The position numbers and the translations under genes were made by a program. The notes under the pieces were generated by a model. That model made no database searches and was not told the origin of the DNA. It saw only the letters and a list, made by a program, of their open reading frames with translations. A stretch of 64,000 nucleotides of DNA from Ferrimicrobium acidiphilum DSM 19497 (lineage in GTDB: Bacteria; Actinomycetota; Acidimicrobiia; Acidimicrobiales; Acidimicrobiaceae), in the NCBI RefSeq assembly GCF_000949255.1, contig NZ_JXUW01000004.1:62001-126000 (forward strand). The letters run 5' to 3'. The first letter of the stretch is position 1. The number at the start of each line of letters is the position of its first letter. Of this stretch, positions 26,983 through 38,103 are shown in pieces.

Positions 26983-27312
26983 TCAAGGACGTGCTGTGGG
27001 GACGATGATTCGCTCTCCCGGCCATAAAACGGTACCGTGTGTCTGTACCTCCATCCGTGCCACGATTGGATAGGGATTCGCGTTCGGATCAACTCGCTCA
27101 GCGATCGAGACAAGAGTATCGCCACGACTGACGATATAAACCTTCGACGACACATGCTCTCCGACGGCCATAGGTGCAATAATCCGGGTGATCACCACTA
27201 GGGCCATCAGCCCCACAACCAAAAGCGTGAGCAACCATTCGAGCGCCTGACGTGGCGATTTGCCTGTCTTCACTACGCTTGCCACCCGTGGATCCATCGT
27301 TGATTTAATCAT
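26983..27312 (-). CDS. LysM-domain membrane protein, candidate SOS-controlled division inhibitor (YneA/ChiZ/DivS-like)
   Basis: 109 residues. A basic N-terminus, one membrane helix (about 26-47, 'WLLTLLVVGLMALVVITRII'), then an extracytoplasmic LysM motif ('YIVSRGDTLVSIAERVDPNANPYPIVARM' read as pattern, ending 'WPGERIIVP'). The architecture and size match YneA of Bacillus and the LysM part of ChiZ/DivS of Actinobacteria, SOS-induced proteins that delay cell division. A near-perfect LexA box lies 3 nt upstream of the ATG (see that entry). Function is inferred from architecture plus operator. lexA itself is not in the window. Confidence 0.78.
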   Translation of the reverse strand: MIKSTMDPRVASVVKTGKSPRQALEWLLTLLVVGLMALVVITRIIAPMAVGEHVSSKVYIVSRGDTLVSIAERVDPNANPYPIVARMEVQTHGTVLWPGERIIVPTARP

Positions 27313-27314
27313 AT

Positions 27315-27330
27315 GCGAACTATAGTTCGA
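27315..27330 (-). promoter_or_regulatory. LexA (SOS) box overlapping the promoter of the LysM gene
   Basis: On the minus strand the sequence is TCGAACTATAGTTCGC, matching the actinobacterial/Gram-positive SOS consensus TCGAACN4GTTCGA at all but the last base. It is a 14-bp perfect palindrome at 27316-27329. The TATAGT inside it (27319-27324) lies 6 nt before the ATG, fitting a -10 box of a leaderless mRNA, so LexA bound here would block transcription. It is also 65 bp upstream of the divergent tetR-like gene. Confidence 0.78.
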
Positions 27331-27380
27331 GCCTCAGACACAGAAATTTGATATTCGGATAGCCGGAAGCAAAACAGCTA

Positions 27381-27386
27381 TATACT
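27381..27386 (+). promoter_or_regulatory. Candidate -10 box of the TetR-family gene (leaderless)
   Basis: TATACT lies 7 nt before the ATG at 27394, with no ribosome binding site in between. The geometry fits a leaderless transcript. No -35 at standard spacing is evident. Confidence 0.5.
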
Positions 27387-27393
27387 TTGATCA

Positions 27394-27972
27394 ATGCCCA
27401 AAATCATGGCCCCCACAGTTAAGGAACATCACGCACAACGACGACAGGCGCTTCTCGATGCCGCCAAGGAGTCGTTGCTTAATCCAACCATCAGGTCGGT
27501 AAACTTTGAGGCCGTGGGTCCTCGAGCCGGACTGAGGCGCAATAGCGTTTACCTCTACTTCCCCTCGGAGAATCACTTAGCGCTCGAACTCGCGGAGGAC
27601 GTGTTGCCCGGATATCAGGAGCAACTCATCACTGCTATGAAGCGCCATCGTGAACCGCGTGAGCAGATCACTGGCTTCGCGAAGGTTGTCGTTGCCCCAG
27701 ACGCGAGGCTCGCCCATGAGGTACTCCGCAATCTTGAGAACCGAGATCGCACTCCTGAGATTGCGGCCAAGGTAAAAGAGTACTATCTCAGCTTGGCACG
27801 CCCACTCGTCGAGCCGCTCAAGATGCTCAAGATGACTGATCCTGAGAACACTGCGGTGCTCCTGTTCACAATGCTGAGTTCGACTCAGAACGTCTCAGAC
27901 AAGGTTATTGATGCAAAGGCAGCGGCACGTCGCGCTCTTGCCATAGTTGACACTGTCCTTCCAAAGGGTTAG
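27394..27972 (+). CDS. TetR-family transcriptional regulator
   Basis: 192 residues. The N-terminal helix-turn-helix (about 14-62, 'RRQALLDAAKESLL', 'VNFEAVGPRAGLRRNSVYLYFPSENHLALELAEDV' as pattern) is the TetR DNA-binding domain. The rest is an all-helical ligand-binding region. The ligand and targets are unknown; the divergent LysM gene and the gene itself are the nearest candidates. A strong terminator follows the stop, so it is a single-gene unit. Confidence 0.88.
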   Translation: MPKIMAPTVKEHHAQRRQALLDAAKESLLNPTIRSVNFEAVGPRAGLRRNSVYLYFPSENHLALELAEDVLPGYQEQLITAMKRHREPREQITGFAKVVVAPDARLAHEVLRNLENRDRTPEIAAKVKEYYLSLARPLVEPLKMLKMTDPENTAVLLFTMLSSTQNVSDKVIDAKAAARRALAIVDTVLPKG

Positions 27973-28002
27973 ACAGTCAAGAATCAACGTGTTGAATCAC
28001 GG

Positions 28003-28045
28003 GAAGCTCCAAGGCATTGCTTTAGCCTTGGAGCTTCTGTTTTTT
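28003..28045 (+). terminator. Strong rho-independent terminator after the TetR-family gene
   Basis: A perfect 13-bp stem (GAAGCTCCAAGGC, 28003-28015, with its complement at 28025-28037) around a 9-nt loop is followed by TG and six T. Confidence 0.92.
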
Positions 28046-28046
28046 A

Positions 28047-28407
28047 GCGATTAGTTCTCCTTCGCCATGCCTTCGATCTGTGCGCGACTTTATCTGTCCG
28101 TGCGCTCATCAATCAGACCTTTAGGTTGCCAAAGTACGAACCCAGGGACTCAGCGCATGAGTTCGTTCGATCACCGCCTACTAGAAACCTTTGCCACGCG
28201 GCCAAAGCTATCCTCGGTCTGGTGCGCAAGTTTCTCCAGCGCAGGCTCAAAACACCGTCCAAGTTGTCCTATGAGAGGGAAGGTCAATCCGCATGAATAT
28301 CGATGGATCCAGATACTATTGCTTGACTGCTGTTAACTCCTCCGCAAGTCATTAGTCCACTTTTGGATTGATGATGAGCTCGGCCGGTATCGGCTAACCC
28401 ATCAACT
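28047..28407. other. 360-bp stretch without a supported gene
   Basis: The longest frame (28067-28336, plus) has Ser/Arg/Cys-rich composition and no RBS. Nothing else recognised. Confidence 0.4.
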
Positions 28408-30066
28408 TCAGATCCCAGGTTCTTCGTAATATCCAAACACATCCGCAAGCGCTTCCATGACTTCACCGATCGAAACTCGCGCCTTTGAGGCTCGAATAAG
28501 CGGTTCCATCAGATTCACCTCCGGGTCTCGTGCGTCCGCCTGCAGGTCTGCAAGCGCACGAGCCACCTGATCTGAATCACGTCTTTGGCGAACATCCTGG
28601 AGTCGCTGTACCTGAAGCTTCTCCACCTCTGGGCCGATCACCAAGGTATCGATAGGGTCCTCGTCTTCAAGAATGAAGTTATTGACACCCACAACAATAC
28701 GATCCCCTGCTGAGATCTTCTTCTCGAGTTCATAGGCGGAGTCAGCAATTCGGTTCACGTGGTAGAAGTTGTCGATACCGATCAATGCACCCTCGAGCAT
28801 CGAACCGTCACCCAACTCCGCGATCTCGGCGAAGATCTCCTCCGCTTGACGCTCGATCTCAAGTGTCAGCTCTTCGACAAAATATGAACCACCAAGCGGA
28901 TCAACCACGTTCGTAACACCAGTCTCGTGAGCGATGATCTGCTGGGTTCGAAGCGCGATGCGTGCGGCCTTTTGGGTCGGCAATGAGAGAACCTCATCCA
29001 TTGAGTTCGTGTGGAGGCTCTGGGTGCCTCCAAGAGTCCCCGCGAGAGCCTCGATCGCAGTTCGAACGATATTTAGTTCAGGCTGCTGCGCAGTCAACGA
29101 CACCCCAGCGGTCTGGGTATGAAAGCGAAGCAGCCAAGATCGTGGGTCTTGAGCCTGGTAATGATCACGCATCCATCGAGCCCAGATGCGACGTGCAGCG
29201 CGATACTTTGCAATCTCCTCAAAAAAATCGATGTGCGCATTGAAAAAGAAGGAGAGTTGGGGAGCGAACTCGTCAACCGTAAGCCCAGCGGCCAACCCTG
29301 TCTCAACATAGGCGAAACCGTTGGCAATCGTGAACGCGAGCTCCTCAGCGGCTGTCGAACCTGCCTCTCGAATGTGATATCCCGAGACTGAAAGTGGGTG
29401 CCACTTTGGCATCTCTGCGGCTGCGAAGGTCATAGTATCGCGTACCAGACGCATCGATGGGCGTGGGGGGAAATAGTACTCCTTTTGCGCCTGATACTCC
29501 TTCAAGATATCGTTCTGCAGGGTGCCGCCTAACTCTCTCCTCGGCACACCGCTTGTCTCAGCAACTGCGACAAAGGAGGCGAGAATGAAGGCAGCTGGAG
29601 AGTTGATGGTCATTGAGGTGGTAATCTCTCCAAGGCGAATACCTTCAAATAGAGTCTCCATGTCGTCATAGGTGTCGATGGCGACACCGCATTTACCGAC
29701 CTCACCCAACGACTTCGGATCGTCTGAATCCCGTCCCATCAGCGTCGGCAAGTCAAAAGCTACCGATAGCCCCGTTCCCCCAGCATCCAAAAGCTCTCGA
29801 AAACGCTCATTAGTTTCGGCAGCTGAAGAAAACCCAGCAAACATCCTCATCGTCCATAGCTTGGTCCGATATCCACTCGCATATATTCCCCTGGTATACG
29901 GGTAACTACCAGGAAGCTCCTCATCGTCCGGGAGCTCCGAAACAGACCCGATGGCGCCCCGGCTGGTATAAACAGGAGCCAGCTCGATCCCAGACAGCGT
30001 CTCGAAACGGTCATGTCTCTTTGGAGCGCGATCATAGCTCGCAACCCACTCATCAAAGCGTGTCAT
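28408..30066 (-). CDS. icmA: B12-dependent acyl-CoA mutase large subunit, isobutyryl-CoA-mutase-like
   Basis: 552 residues: the substrate-binding barrel of the methylmalonyl-CoA mutase family ('GLSVAFDLPTLMGRDSDDP', 'LSVSGYHIREAG' with His231, 'SLHTNSMDEVL'). It ends before any cobalamin-binding domain, as in two-gene mutases. At the two specificity positions it has F76 (Tyr89 in Propionibacterium methylmalonyl-CoA mutase) and Q194 (Arg207 there). This F/Q pair, with the same 118-residue spacing, is that of isobutyryl-CoA mutase (F80/Q198), so methylmalonyl-CoA is an unlikely substrate; isobutyryl/butyryl-CoA or pivalyl/isovaleryl-CoA are candidates. No small B12 subunit gene is in the window. 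Confidence 0.83.
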   Translation of the reverse strand: MTRFDEWVASYDRAPKRHDRFETLSGIELAPVYTSRGAIGSVSELPDDEELPGSYPYTRGIYASGYRTKLWTMRMFAGFSSAAETNERFRELLDAGGTGLSVAFDLPTLMGRDSDDPKSLGEVGKCGVAIDTYDDMETLFEGIRLGEITTSMTINSPAAFILASFVAVAETSGVPRRELGGTLQNDILKEYQAQKEYYFPPRPSMRLVRDTMTFAAAEMPKWHPLSVSGYHIREAGSTAAEELAFTIANGFAYVETGLAAGLTVDEFAPQLSFFFNAHIDFFEEIAKYRAARRIWARWMRDHYQAQDPRSWLLRFHTQTAGVSLTAQQPELNIVRTAIEALAGTLGGTQSLHTNSMDEVLSLPTQKAARIALRTQQIIAHETGVTNVVDPLGGSYFVEELTLEIERQAEEIFAEIAELGDGSMLEGALIGIDNFYHVNRIADSAYELEKKISAGDRIVVGVNNFILEDEDPIDTLVIGPEVEKLQVQRLQDVRQRRDSDQVARALADLQADARDPEVNLMEPLIRASKARVSIGEVMEALADVFGYYEEPGI

Positions 30067-30140
30067 AGACCTCTAGTCTAGTGCTCGTCTCGAAATCATC
30101 AAGAAACGTAAGTGTTGACCGAGCTCAGAGAGGCATCCAC

Positions 30141-30146
30141 TACCAT
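30141..30146 (+). promoter_or_regulatory. Candidate -10 box of glpX (leaderless)
   Basis: TACCAT lies 7 nt before the glpX ATG at 30154, with no RBS between. TTGACC at 30115-30120 could be a -35 but the 20-nt spacer is long. Confidence 0.45.
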
Positions 30147-30153
30147 ACTTTAG

Positions 30154-31140
30154 ATGCTCGACAATTCGCCTCCCGATCGCAACCTTGCCCTCGACCTAGT
30201 CCGCGTCACCGAGGCCGCTGCGCTCGCCTCAACCCAATGGGTGGGACGTGGTCAAAAAGAGTCAGCCGACGGAGCAGCTGTAAACGCGATGCGCAGCGTT
30301 CTAGATGTAGTCTCCATGGATGGTACCGTTATCATCGGCGAAGGCGAAAAGGACAACGCTCCGATGCTCTTCAATGGCGAGCATGTGGGCGATGGCGCTG
30401 GTCCGAAGGTCGATATCGCAGTGGACCCGATTGAAGGTACGACCCCGACCGCAATGGGGCGCGGCGGTGCAATGAGTGTAATCGCAGTAGCCGGTAACGG
30501 TTCGATGTTTTTTCCTGGTCCAATCGTCTACATGGACAAGCTCGCAACTGGCCCAGAGGGGGTCGGGGCGGTCTCTCTAGACCTCTCACCACGCGAGAAT
30601 GTCATCGAACTAGCGAAGGCAAGGCGGTGCCAGACATCAGAAATTACGGTGGCAATTCTCGACCGACCACGCCATCAAGAGCTCATCGAAGAGGTTCGTT
30701 CAGCTGGCGCAAGAATCTCCCTAATCGGAGATGGTGATGTCGCAGCCGCAATCCTCACTGCACTGCCGTCCTCGAATGTCGATATGCTCCTCGGCGTCGG
30801 GGGTAGCCCCGAGGCGGTCATCGCAGCTGCGGGGTTGCAATGCATCGACGGTGCCATCCAGGCAAGACTCTGGCCGCGAGACGAGGAGGAACGCCAGAAA
30901 GCACTAGATGCGGGCTACGACCTGACAGCCATCCTACACACCTCGGATCTCGTCAACTCTCAGGACTGTTTCTTCGCGGCTACTGGTATCACCAACTCAG
31001 AACTACTCCGCGGCGTCAGAACTCGCCGTGGGGAGGCGATAACCCATTCGATCGTGATGCGTTCACGAAGCAAGACGGTGAGAACGATCGAGGCCGTTCA
31101 CCGCGTCGAAAAGCTCAGAAATTTCCATCTAATGGCCTGA
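30154..31140 (+). CDS. glpX: Class II fructose-1,6-bisphosphatase
   Basis: 328 residues. Motifs of the GlpX family: 'VIIGEGEKDNAPML' (metal site), 'AVDPIEGTTPTAMGRGGAMSVIA', and 'LLGVGGSPEAVIAAAGLQCIDGAIQARLWPRDEEE' as pattern. Li-sensitive, Mn- or Mg-dependent phosphatase of gluconeogenesis; some GlpX enzymes also act on sedoheptulose-1,7-bisphosphate in carbon fixation. Actinobacteria commonly use GlpX as the only FBPase. Its last 43 bp overlap the convergent 2H-phosphoesterase gene. Confidence 0.93.
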   Translation: MLDNSPPDRNLALDLVRVTEAAALASTQWVGRGQKESADGAAVNAMRSVLDVVSMDGTVIIGEGEKDNAPMLFNGEHVGDGAGPKVDIAVDPIEGTTPTAMGRGGAMSVIAVAGNGSMFFPGPIVYMDKLATGPEGVGAVSLDLSPRENVIELAKARRCQTSEITVAILDRPRHQELIEEVRSAGARISLIGDGDVAAAILTALPSSNVDMLLGVGGSPEAVIAAAGLQCIDGAIQARLWPRDEEERQKALDAGYDLTAILHTSDLVNSQDCFFAATGITNSELLRGVRTRRGEAITHSIVMRSRSKTVRTIEAVHRVEKLRNFHLMA

Positions 31141-32054
31141 TTGCCATCTGCTGTCCTGTCAACCGCGGATAGGTCGAAACTCCGCAAACCCAACAGACGA
31201 GCGGTATCCGAGCTCATTGTTGTCGCGCCAAGAGGATCCAGACTAGTTACCCACTCAGGAGCCACCACTGCCGTGGCGAATTGTAGGTAGACAAGCAGCT
31301 CCTCTACCACCAGCTCCTCGAAGCCGAAGCCGACTAAGTCACGATCTAGCATCACGCTATCGTCGAAAACCCAGACACCATTCGGCCCAGCTATCGCCTC
31401 TACCCAACCAAGGAGTTCACCCGAGACGTCGAGCAGCCAAGCACTTACACTCCTGGAATCGCGCCTGTGAGCAACCGGGCTCGATCGCGAGAGCATCACT
31501 AACACAGAACGGTGAGAACGCCTGCGACGCCCGCCATAGCCAACCAGAGCCCTCACAAACGGCCGCCAACCTCTTCTACTGCCGCGCGCATCCGCGACTA
31601 AAAGGCTCATCTCACTGGCTGACGTCTCCACTCTGTACCGGGACAGACGTTCGTGGAGGATCAACCCCTCCTCAGGCTTAATGTTCTCTACCACTGTCAC
31701 GTGGGGAACATAGATGCGCGAATCCCGTGATGGAGCCAACCTATCGCGCCAACGCTCAAGCTCGTCACCGCCGGCGACCACCGAAAGGTGTCCTGTTATC
31801 CGTCGATTCGCGAACGTATCAAACCCAGTCAGCTCAAGAGTGACTGGTTCCACTCGGGTGCTCAACTCGGCGATCTGGGCCACGAAGCTCCAGGCCTCCG
31901 CTGGCGAACAGTCCACCGGTGGAATCAATGTGATGTGCGGAGGAATCCAGTCAAGAGCACCTGAACCCAAGAACCTCCGCAGGAGATTCAGTTCAGACTC
32001 GACCCCCTCATCGAACGTAACCGCTAGACAGCAACGAACCCGAGGGGTCACCAC
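31098..32054 (-). CDS. 2H phosphoesterase superfamily (2'-5' RNA ligase-like) protein with an unknown C-terminal domain
   Basis: 318 residues, GTG start directly after the atpC stop. The N-terminal 165 residues carry the two H-x-T motifs ('PPHITLIPP' near residue 40 and 'YVPHVTVVEN' near 125) typical of LigT-like 2H phosphoesterases, which act on 2',3'-cyclic or 2'-5' phosphodiesters. The C-terminal 150 residues, starting with an Arg-rich linker 'GGRRRRSHRS', are not recognised. The 3' end overlaps glpX by 43 bp on the opposite strand. Position after the ATP synthase operon is conserved-looking but its link to ATP synthase is unknown. Confidence 0.72.
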   Translation of the reverse strand: MVTPRVRCCLAVTFDEGVESELNLLRRFLGSGALDWIPPHITLIPPVDCSPAEAWSFVAQIAELSTRVEPVTLELTGFDTFANRRITGHLSVVAGGDELERWRDRLAPSRDSRIYVPHVTVVENIKPEEGLILHERLSRYRVETSASEMSLLVADARGSRRGWRPFVRALVGYGGRRRRSHRSVLVMLSRSSPVAHRRDSRSVSAWLLDVSGELLGWVEAIAGPNGVWVFDDSVMLDRDLVGFGFEELVVEELLVYLQFATAVVAPEWVTSLDPLGATTMSSDTARLLGLRSFDLSAVDRTADGNQAIRWKFLSFSTR

Positions 32055-32446
32055 CTAGTCGATCAAACTCGCTCTGAGCTCCAACGACCGCCGCTCAGTG
32101 TCTGCAAGTGAATCGTCAAGCTCTGCAACCCGTTCTTCGTAGCGCTGTCGACGTCTGTCCAACGACTCCTGCTCTACATTACTGGCTAGCTCGGCATCGT
32201 TGGCTAGCACTACAACACGGTTGCCACCAGCGCGAACCAAACCACCATCTATGACGATCTGGAACGAATCGCCCTGCGCTCTCGCCACAGTAGCGAGGCA
32301 GACCTCAACCTCACCAACAAAGGGAGCGTGATGAGCGAGAAACGCTACATCCCCGAGGGCGGATCGAAGCGTGAGGCTTTCGACCTCCTCGTCTAGCAAC
32401 ACTAACTCAGGATTGGCGATTACTAAATTGAAGGTCTCCGTAGCCA

Positions 32447-32447
<1 letters not shown>
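32055..32447 (-). CDS. atpC: ATP synthase F1 epsilon subunit
   Basis: 130 residues, last gene of the ATP synthase operon. N-terminal beta-sandwich ('VIANPELVLLDEEVESLTLRSALGDVAFLAHHAPFVG' as pattern) and C-terminal helical hairpin (about 90-130). Couples rotation and regulates ATPase activity. The ATG overlaps the atpD stop by one base. Confidence 0.93.
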
Positions 32448-34800
<2,353 letters not shown>

Positions 34801-34806
34801 GAGAAA

Positions 34807-36333
34807 CTAGCCCTGTCCAGAGGTGGCGAACCCACCAGCGAACGTATCGATTGCATCCTTGAGCGCCTGCTTGTCGGGCATCTTGCCGTTAGTCGTGATC
34901 TCATCCATCAACTCAGGATGACGCGCCTTCAGAAAGCCGATCATCTCTACCAAAAACTTAGTCACATCAGCAACAGGCAGTTCATCAAGCAGTCCATTAG
35001 TGCCGGCAAAAATACTAACTACCTGCTCAGCCACTGAAAGTGGTGCACCCTGGTCTTGCTTTAGCAACTCGGTAAGACGATAACCACGATCGAGCTGTGC
35101 CTGAGCATACTTATCTAGCTCAGAGCCAAAGGTAGCAAAAGCCTCGAGTTCGCGAAACTGGGCCAAGTCGAGCCGAAGACTACCGGACACCTCCTTCATC
35201 GCCTTGACCTGTGCGGCACCGCCAACACGCGATACAGAGGTCCCGACGTTGATGGCAGGACGGATACCGGAGTTGAACAGATCCGAATCAAGGAACACCT
35301 GACCATCGGTGATCGAGATCACGTTGGTGGGGATGTAGGCCGAGATATCACCAGCCTTGGTCTCGATGATTGGAAGCGCAGTTAGCGACCCTCCACCCAA
35401 GGCATCACCCAACTTCGCAGCACGCTCTAGAAGGCGAGAGTGGAGATAGAAGATGTCGCCCGGGTAGGCTTCGCGTCCCGGCGGACGGCGAAGAAGGAGT
35501 GAGAGCTGTCGGTAGGCATCGGCTTGCTTTGAGAGGTCATCGTAGACAATCAGAGCATGCTCGCCGTTCTCCATCCAGTGCTGACCCATCGCACACCCCG
35601 CGTACGGGGCAAGATACTTGAACGGTGCAGCCTCTGACGCCGCTGCTGCGACGATCACCGTGTACTCAAGCGCACCATGATCGCGCAAGGTGTCGACCAC
35701 AGCAGCGATGGAGGTACCCTTCTGCCCAATAGCTACATAGATACACTTGACCCCTTGGCCGCGCTGATTTATGATGGTGTCTAGCGCTACCGTAGTCTTG
35801 CCAGTCTTGCGGTCACCGATGATAAGTTCACGCTGTCCTCGCCCGATAGGGGTCATGGCGTCAATCGCCTTGATGCCCGTTTGCAGCGGTTCGCCTACCG
35901 GCTTGCGCTGGACGATACCTGGTGCTTGAACCTCAAGCCGACGTTGGATATCGGATTCAATTGGTCCAAGACCATCAATTGGGCGACCGAGTGGGTCAAC
36001 CACCCGTCCGAGAAGACCGTCACCAACTGGAACAGAGAGAATTTCGCCAGTCGACTTCACCAACTGTCCCTCAGAGATGCCCGATTCATCTCCTAGGACA
36101 ACGACACCAATGGTGTCCTCCTCCAGGTTGAGGGCCAAGCCAACCGTGCCGTTCGCAAAGCGCAACACCTCGTTAACCGCCACGGAAGGGAGTCCCGAGA
36201 CTGAGGCGATACCATCACCAAACTCGAGCACACGACCCACCTCTTCACCAGAGGTCGTCGTTGCGTATTCATGCAGCCGCCGCTGAATTACGTCAGCGAT
36301 CTCTGACTTGTCAATTTTTAGCTCTACCGCCAT
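34807..36333 (-). CDS. atpA: ATP synthase F1 alpha subunit
   Basis: 508 residues, non-catalytic nucleotide-binding subunit. P-loop '[15 protein letters not shown]' (about 167-181), '[30 protein letters not shown]' as pattern and '[10 protein letters not shown]'. C-terminal helical domain complete. Twelve nt after atpH. Confidence 0.97.
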   Translation of the reverse strand: MAVELKIDKSEIADVIQRRLHEYATTTSGEEVGRVLEFGDGIASVSGLPSVAVNEVLRFANGTVGLALNLEEDTIGVVVLGDESGISEGQLVKSTGEILSVPVGDGLLGRVVDPLGRPIDGLGPIESDIQRRLEVQAPGIVQRKPVGEPLQTGIKAIDAMTPIGRGQRELIIGDRKTGKTTVALDTIINQRGQGVKCIYVAIGQKGTSIAAVVDTLRDHGALEYTVIVAAAASEAAPFKYLAPYAGCAMGQHWMENGEHALIVYDDLSKQADAYRQLSLLLRRPPGREAYPGDIFYLHSRLLERAAKLGDALGGGSLTALPIIETKAGDISAYIPTNVISITDGQVFLDSDLFNSGIRPAINVGTSVSRVGGAAQVKAMKEVSGSLRLDLAQFRELEAFATFGSELDKYAQAQLDRGYRLTELLKQDQGAPLSVAEQVVSIFAGTNGLLDELPVADVTKFLVEMIGFLKARHPELMDEITTNGKMPDKQALKDAIDTFAGGFATSGQG

Positions 36334-36345
36334 CGTCTCTCCTTG

Positions 36346-37212
36346 TTATCGCCCCGCAAGTAGCTGCTGGGCCCTCTGTAGTTCTCGGGCAACGCTCACG
36401 TCATACACGCGATCGCCAACCACCGCGACCATTCCGCCTATCAACGACGAGTCAACCCTCCACTCGACGATCAACTCCCTATGGGTTCGCCGTTCAAGCG
36501 TCGAAGCGATCCTGGAACGATAGACGTCACTCGTCTCCCGAGCCATCGTGACCCTGGCAACCTCGCTCTCGACGAGTACCGAGCAATCAGCCACAATCCG
36601 CTCCAGAGACTCCGCGAGCGATCGGGGATTCGTCGTCGCAACCACCGCCCGAATCACCAAGACCGCCGAACTCGAGAGTCGGCTGGAAAAGAGATCCTCA
36701 ACGATCTTCACTCGTTGCACCTCGCTACCACCAAGCCCAGAAAGGGCTCGGCGCAATCCAACGTCATCTGCCAGTAGTTGCAGGACGCTCAACAACTCAT
36801 CCATCAGCTGCAAACGAGCATCGCGATCGAGCTCGATCATTATCGCCTGTGCGTAACCTCGCGAACGTGCCCCAGTCGCCGTCTCTATCCCGTCACCCAA
36901 CAGATAGGAACTCTGAAGAACCTGATCAAGCGCTGCCAAGACCTCTGGGATGTCACCTGCAAACTCAGTCTCGATCACATACCCCACCAAGGCGACGATA
37001 CGCGCATCTACGCGCTCCACCAGGAGCTCGTCGAGCACTGAGCGTCGAACCTCGGGTCGCAACCCACGGTCGATGAGCAGATCAGTGAGTTCAACCGACT
37101 CCTCCACCAGCGATACTACTGACGCCAGTTCTTCTCTCGCGTGCGCCAAATCGCCATCTTTGGCCAGTAGGTCTCGAATGGCTATGGCGAATCCACGGGT
37201 TCGCTCTCTCAT
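36346..37212 (-). CDS. atpH: ATP synthase delta subunit, long actinobacterial form with repeated helical domain
   Basis: 288 residues, about 100 more than the common delta subunit. Residues 1-90 ('RTRGFAIAIRDLLA', 'ELASVVSLV', 'RPEVRRSVLDELL') and 110-200 ('RSRGYAQAIMIELD', 'ELLSVLQLL', 'SEVQRVKIVEDLF') look like two copies of the same six-helix N-terminal module, followed by the usual C-terminal beta domain ('LIVEWRVDSSLIGGMVAVVGDRVYDVSV' as pattern). Long delta subunits of this kind are known from Streptomyces and relatives. It joins the peripheral stalk to F1. Confidence 0.9.
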   Translation of the reverse strand: MRERTRGFAIAIRDLLAKDGDLAHAREELASVVSLVEESVELTDLLIDRGLRPEVRRSVLDELLVERVDARIVALVGYVIETEFAGDIPEVLAALDQVLQSSYLLGDGIETATGARSRGYAQAIMIELDRDARLQLMDELLSVLQLLADDVGLRRALSGLGGSEVQRVKIVEDLFSSRLSSSAVLVIRAVVATTNPRSLAESLERIVADCSVLVESEVARVTMARETSDVYRSRIASTLERRTHRELIVEWRVDSSLIGGMVAVVGDRVYDVSVARELQRAQQLLAGR

Positions 37213-37214
37213 GT

Positions 37215-37733
37215 CTACTCCGAATCCGCCTCCGCGAGGAACGACTCCACGAGCGGGTCCACCTCACTCGATGCAAGTTCATGTGCGAGAATACGAGTCG
37301 ATAGCTCGATTGCCATCCCTGCCAACTCACCCCGGAGTTCGAGGACGAGCCGCGAGCGCTCCGCCGCAATCTGCAGCTGAGCCTGTTCGCGAACCAGTTG
37401 CGCCTCTCGCTGGGCCTCTGCCACCGCCTCTTGTCGCAGGGCCTCACCGGTTGCTCGCGCATCCTCGATGATTCGCTGACCCTCTTCTCGAGCACGGCTC
37501 AACTCCGCCCGTCGCTCCTCCGCAATACGCTCTGCATCGCGGCGAGCTGCCTCAGCCGCCTCAAGGTCATCGCGGATCTTATCGCTACGTTTTGCCATCA
37601 TGGAGGCAACTGGCGGGAAGGCAAACTTAACCAACACAGCCAACAGAATGACAAACGAGATTACTGACCAAATTACCTCACCCGTAGAGGGCAAAATAGG
37701 GTTCGGTGACTGCGTGACTACTCCGAAAAGCAC
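37215..37733 (-). CDS. atpF: ATP synthase F0 b subunit
   Basis: 172 residues. One membrane helix at about 18-38 ('VIWSVISFVILLAVLVKFAFPPV' as pattern), followed by a long charged coiled coil ('RDDLEAAEAARRDAERIAEERRAEL' as pattern). Peripheral stalk of the proton-driven ATP synthase. Lies between atpE and atpH with 2 nt to atpH. Confidence 0.95.
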   Translation of the reverse strand: MLFGVVTQSPNPILPSTGEVIWSVISFVILLAVLVKFAFPPVASMMAKRSDKIRDDLEAAEAARRDAERIAEERRAELSRAREEGQRIIEDARATGEALRQEAVAEAQREAQLVREQAQLQIAAERSRLVLELRGELAGMAIELSTRILAHELASSEVDPLVESFLAEADSE

Positions 37734-37744
37734 GAGGCTATTCC

Positions 37745-38062
<318 letters not shown>

Positions 38063-38103
38063 TTAATGAGCATTTTTGCTCACGACGAACTTAGACAAAC
38101 TCC

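Noticed and set aside
28408-30066. Ethylmalonyl-CoA mutase (would fit mcd and mcl)
   Set aside because: Ethylmalonyl-CoA mutases carry a fused B12 domain and a different active-site segment; this protein has neither and matches IcmA better.
30115-30146. TTGACC plus TACCAT as a full sigma-70 promoter for glpX
   Set aside because: The 20-nt spacer is outside the usual range; only the -10-like box is kept.
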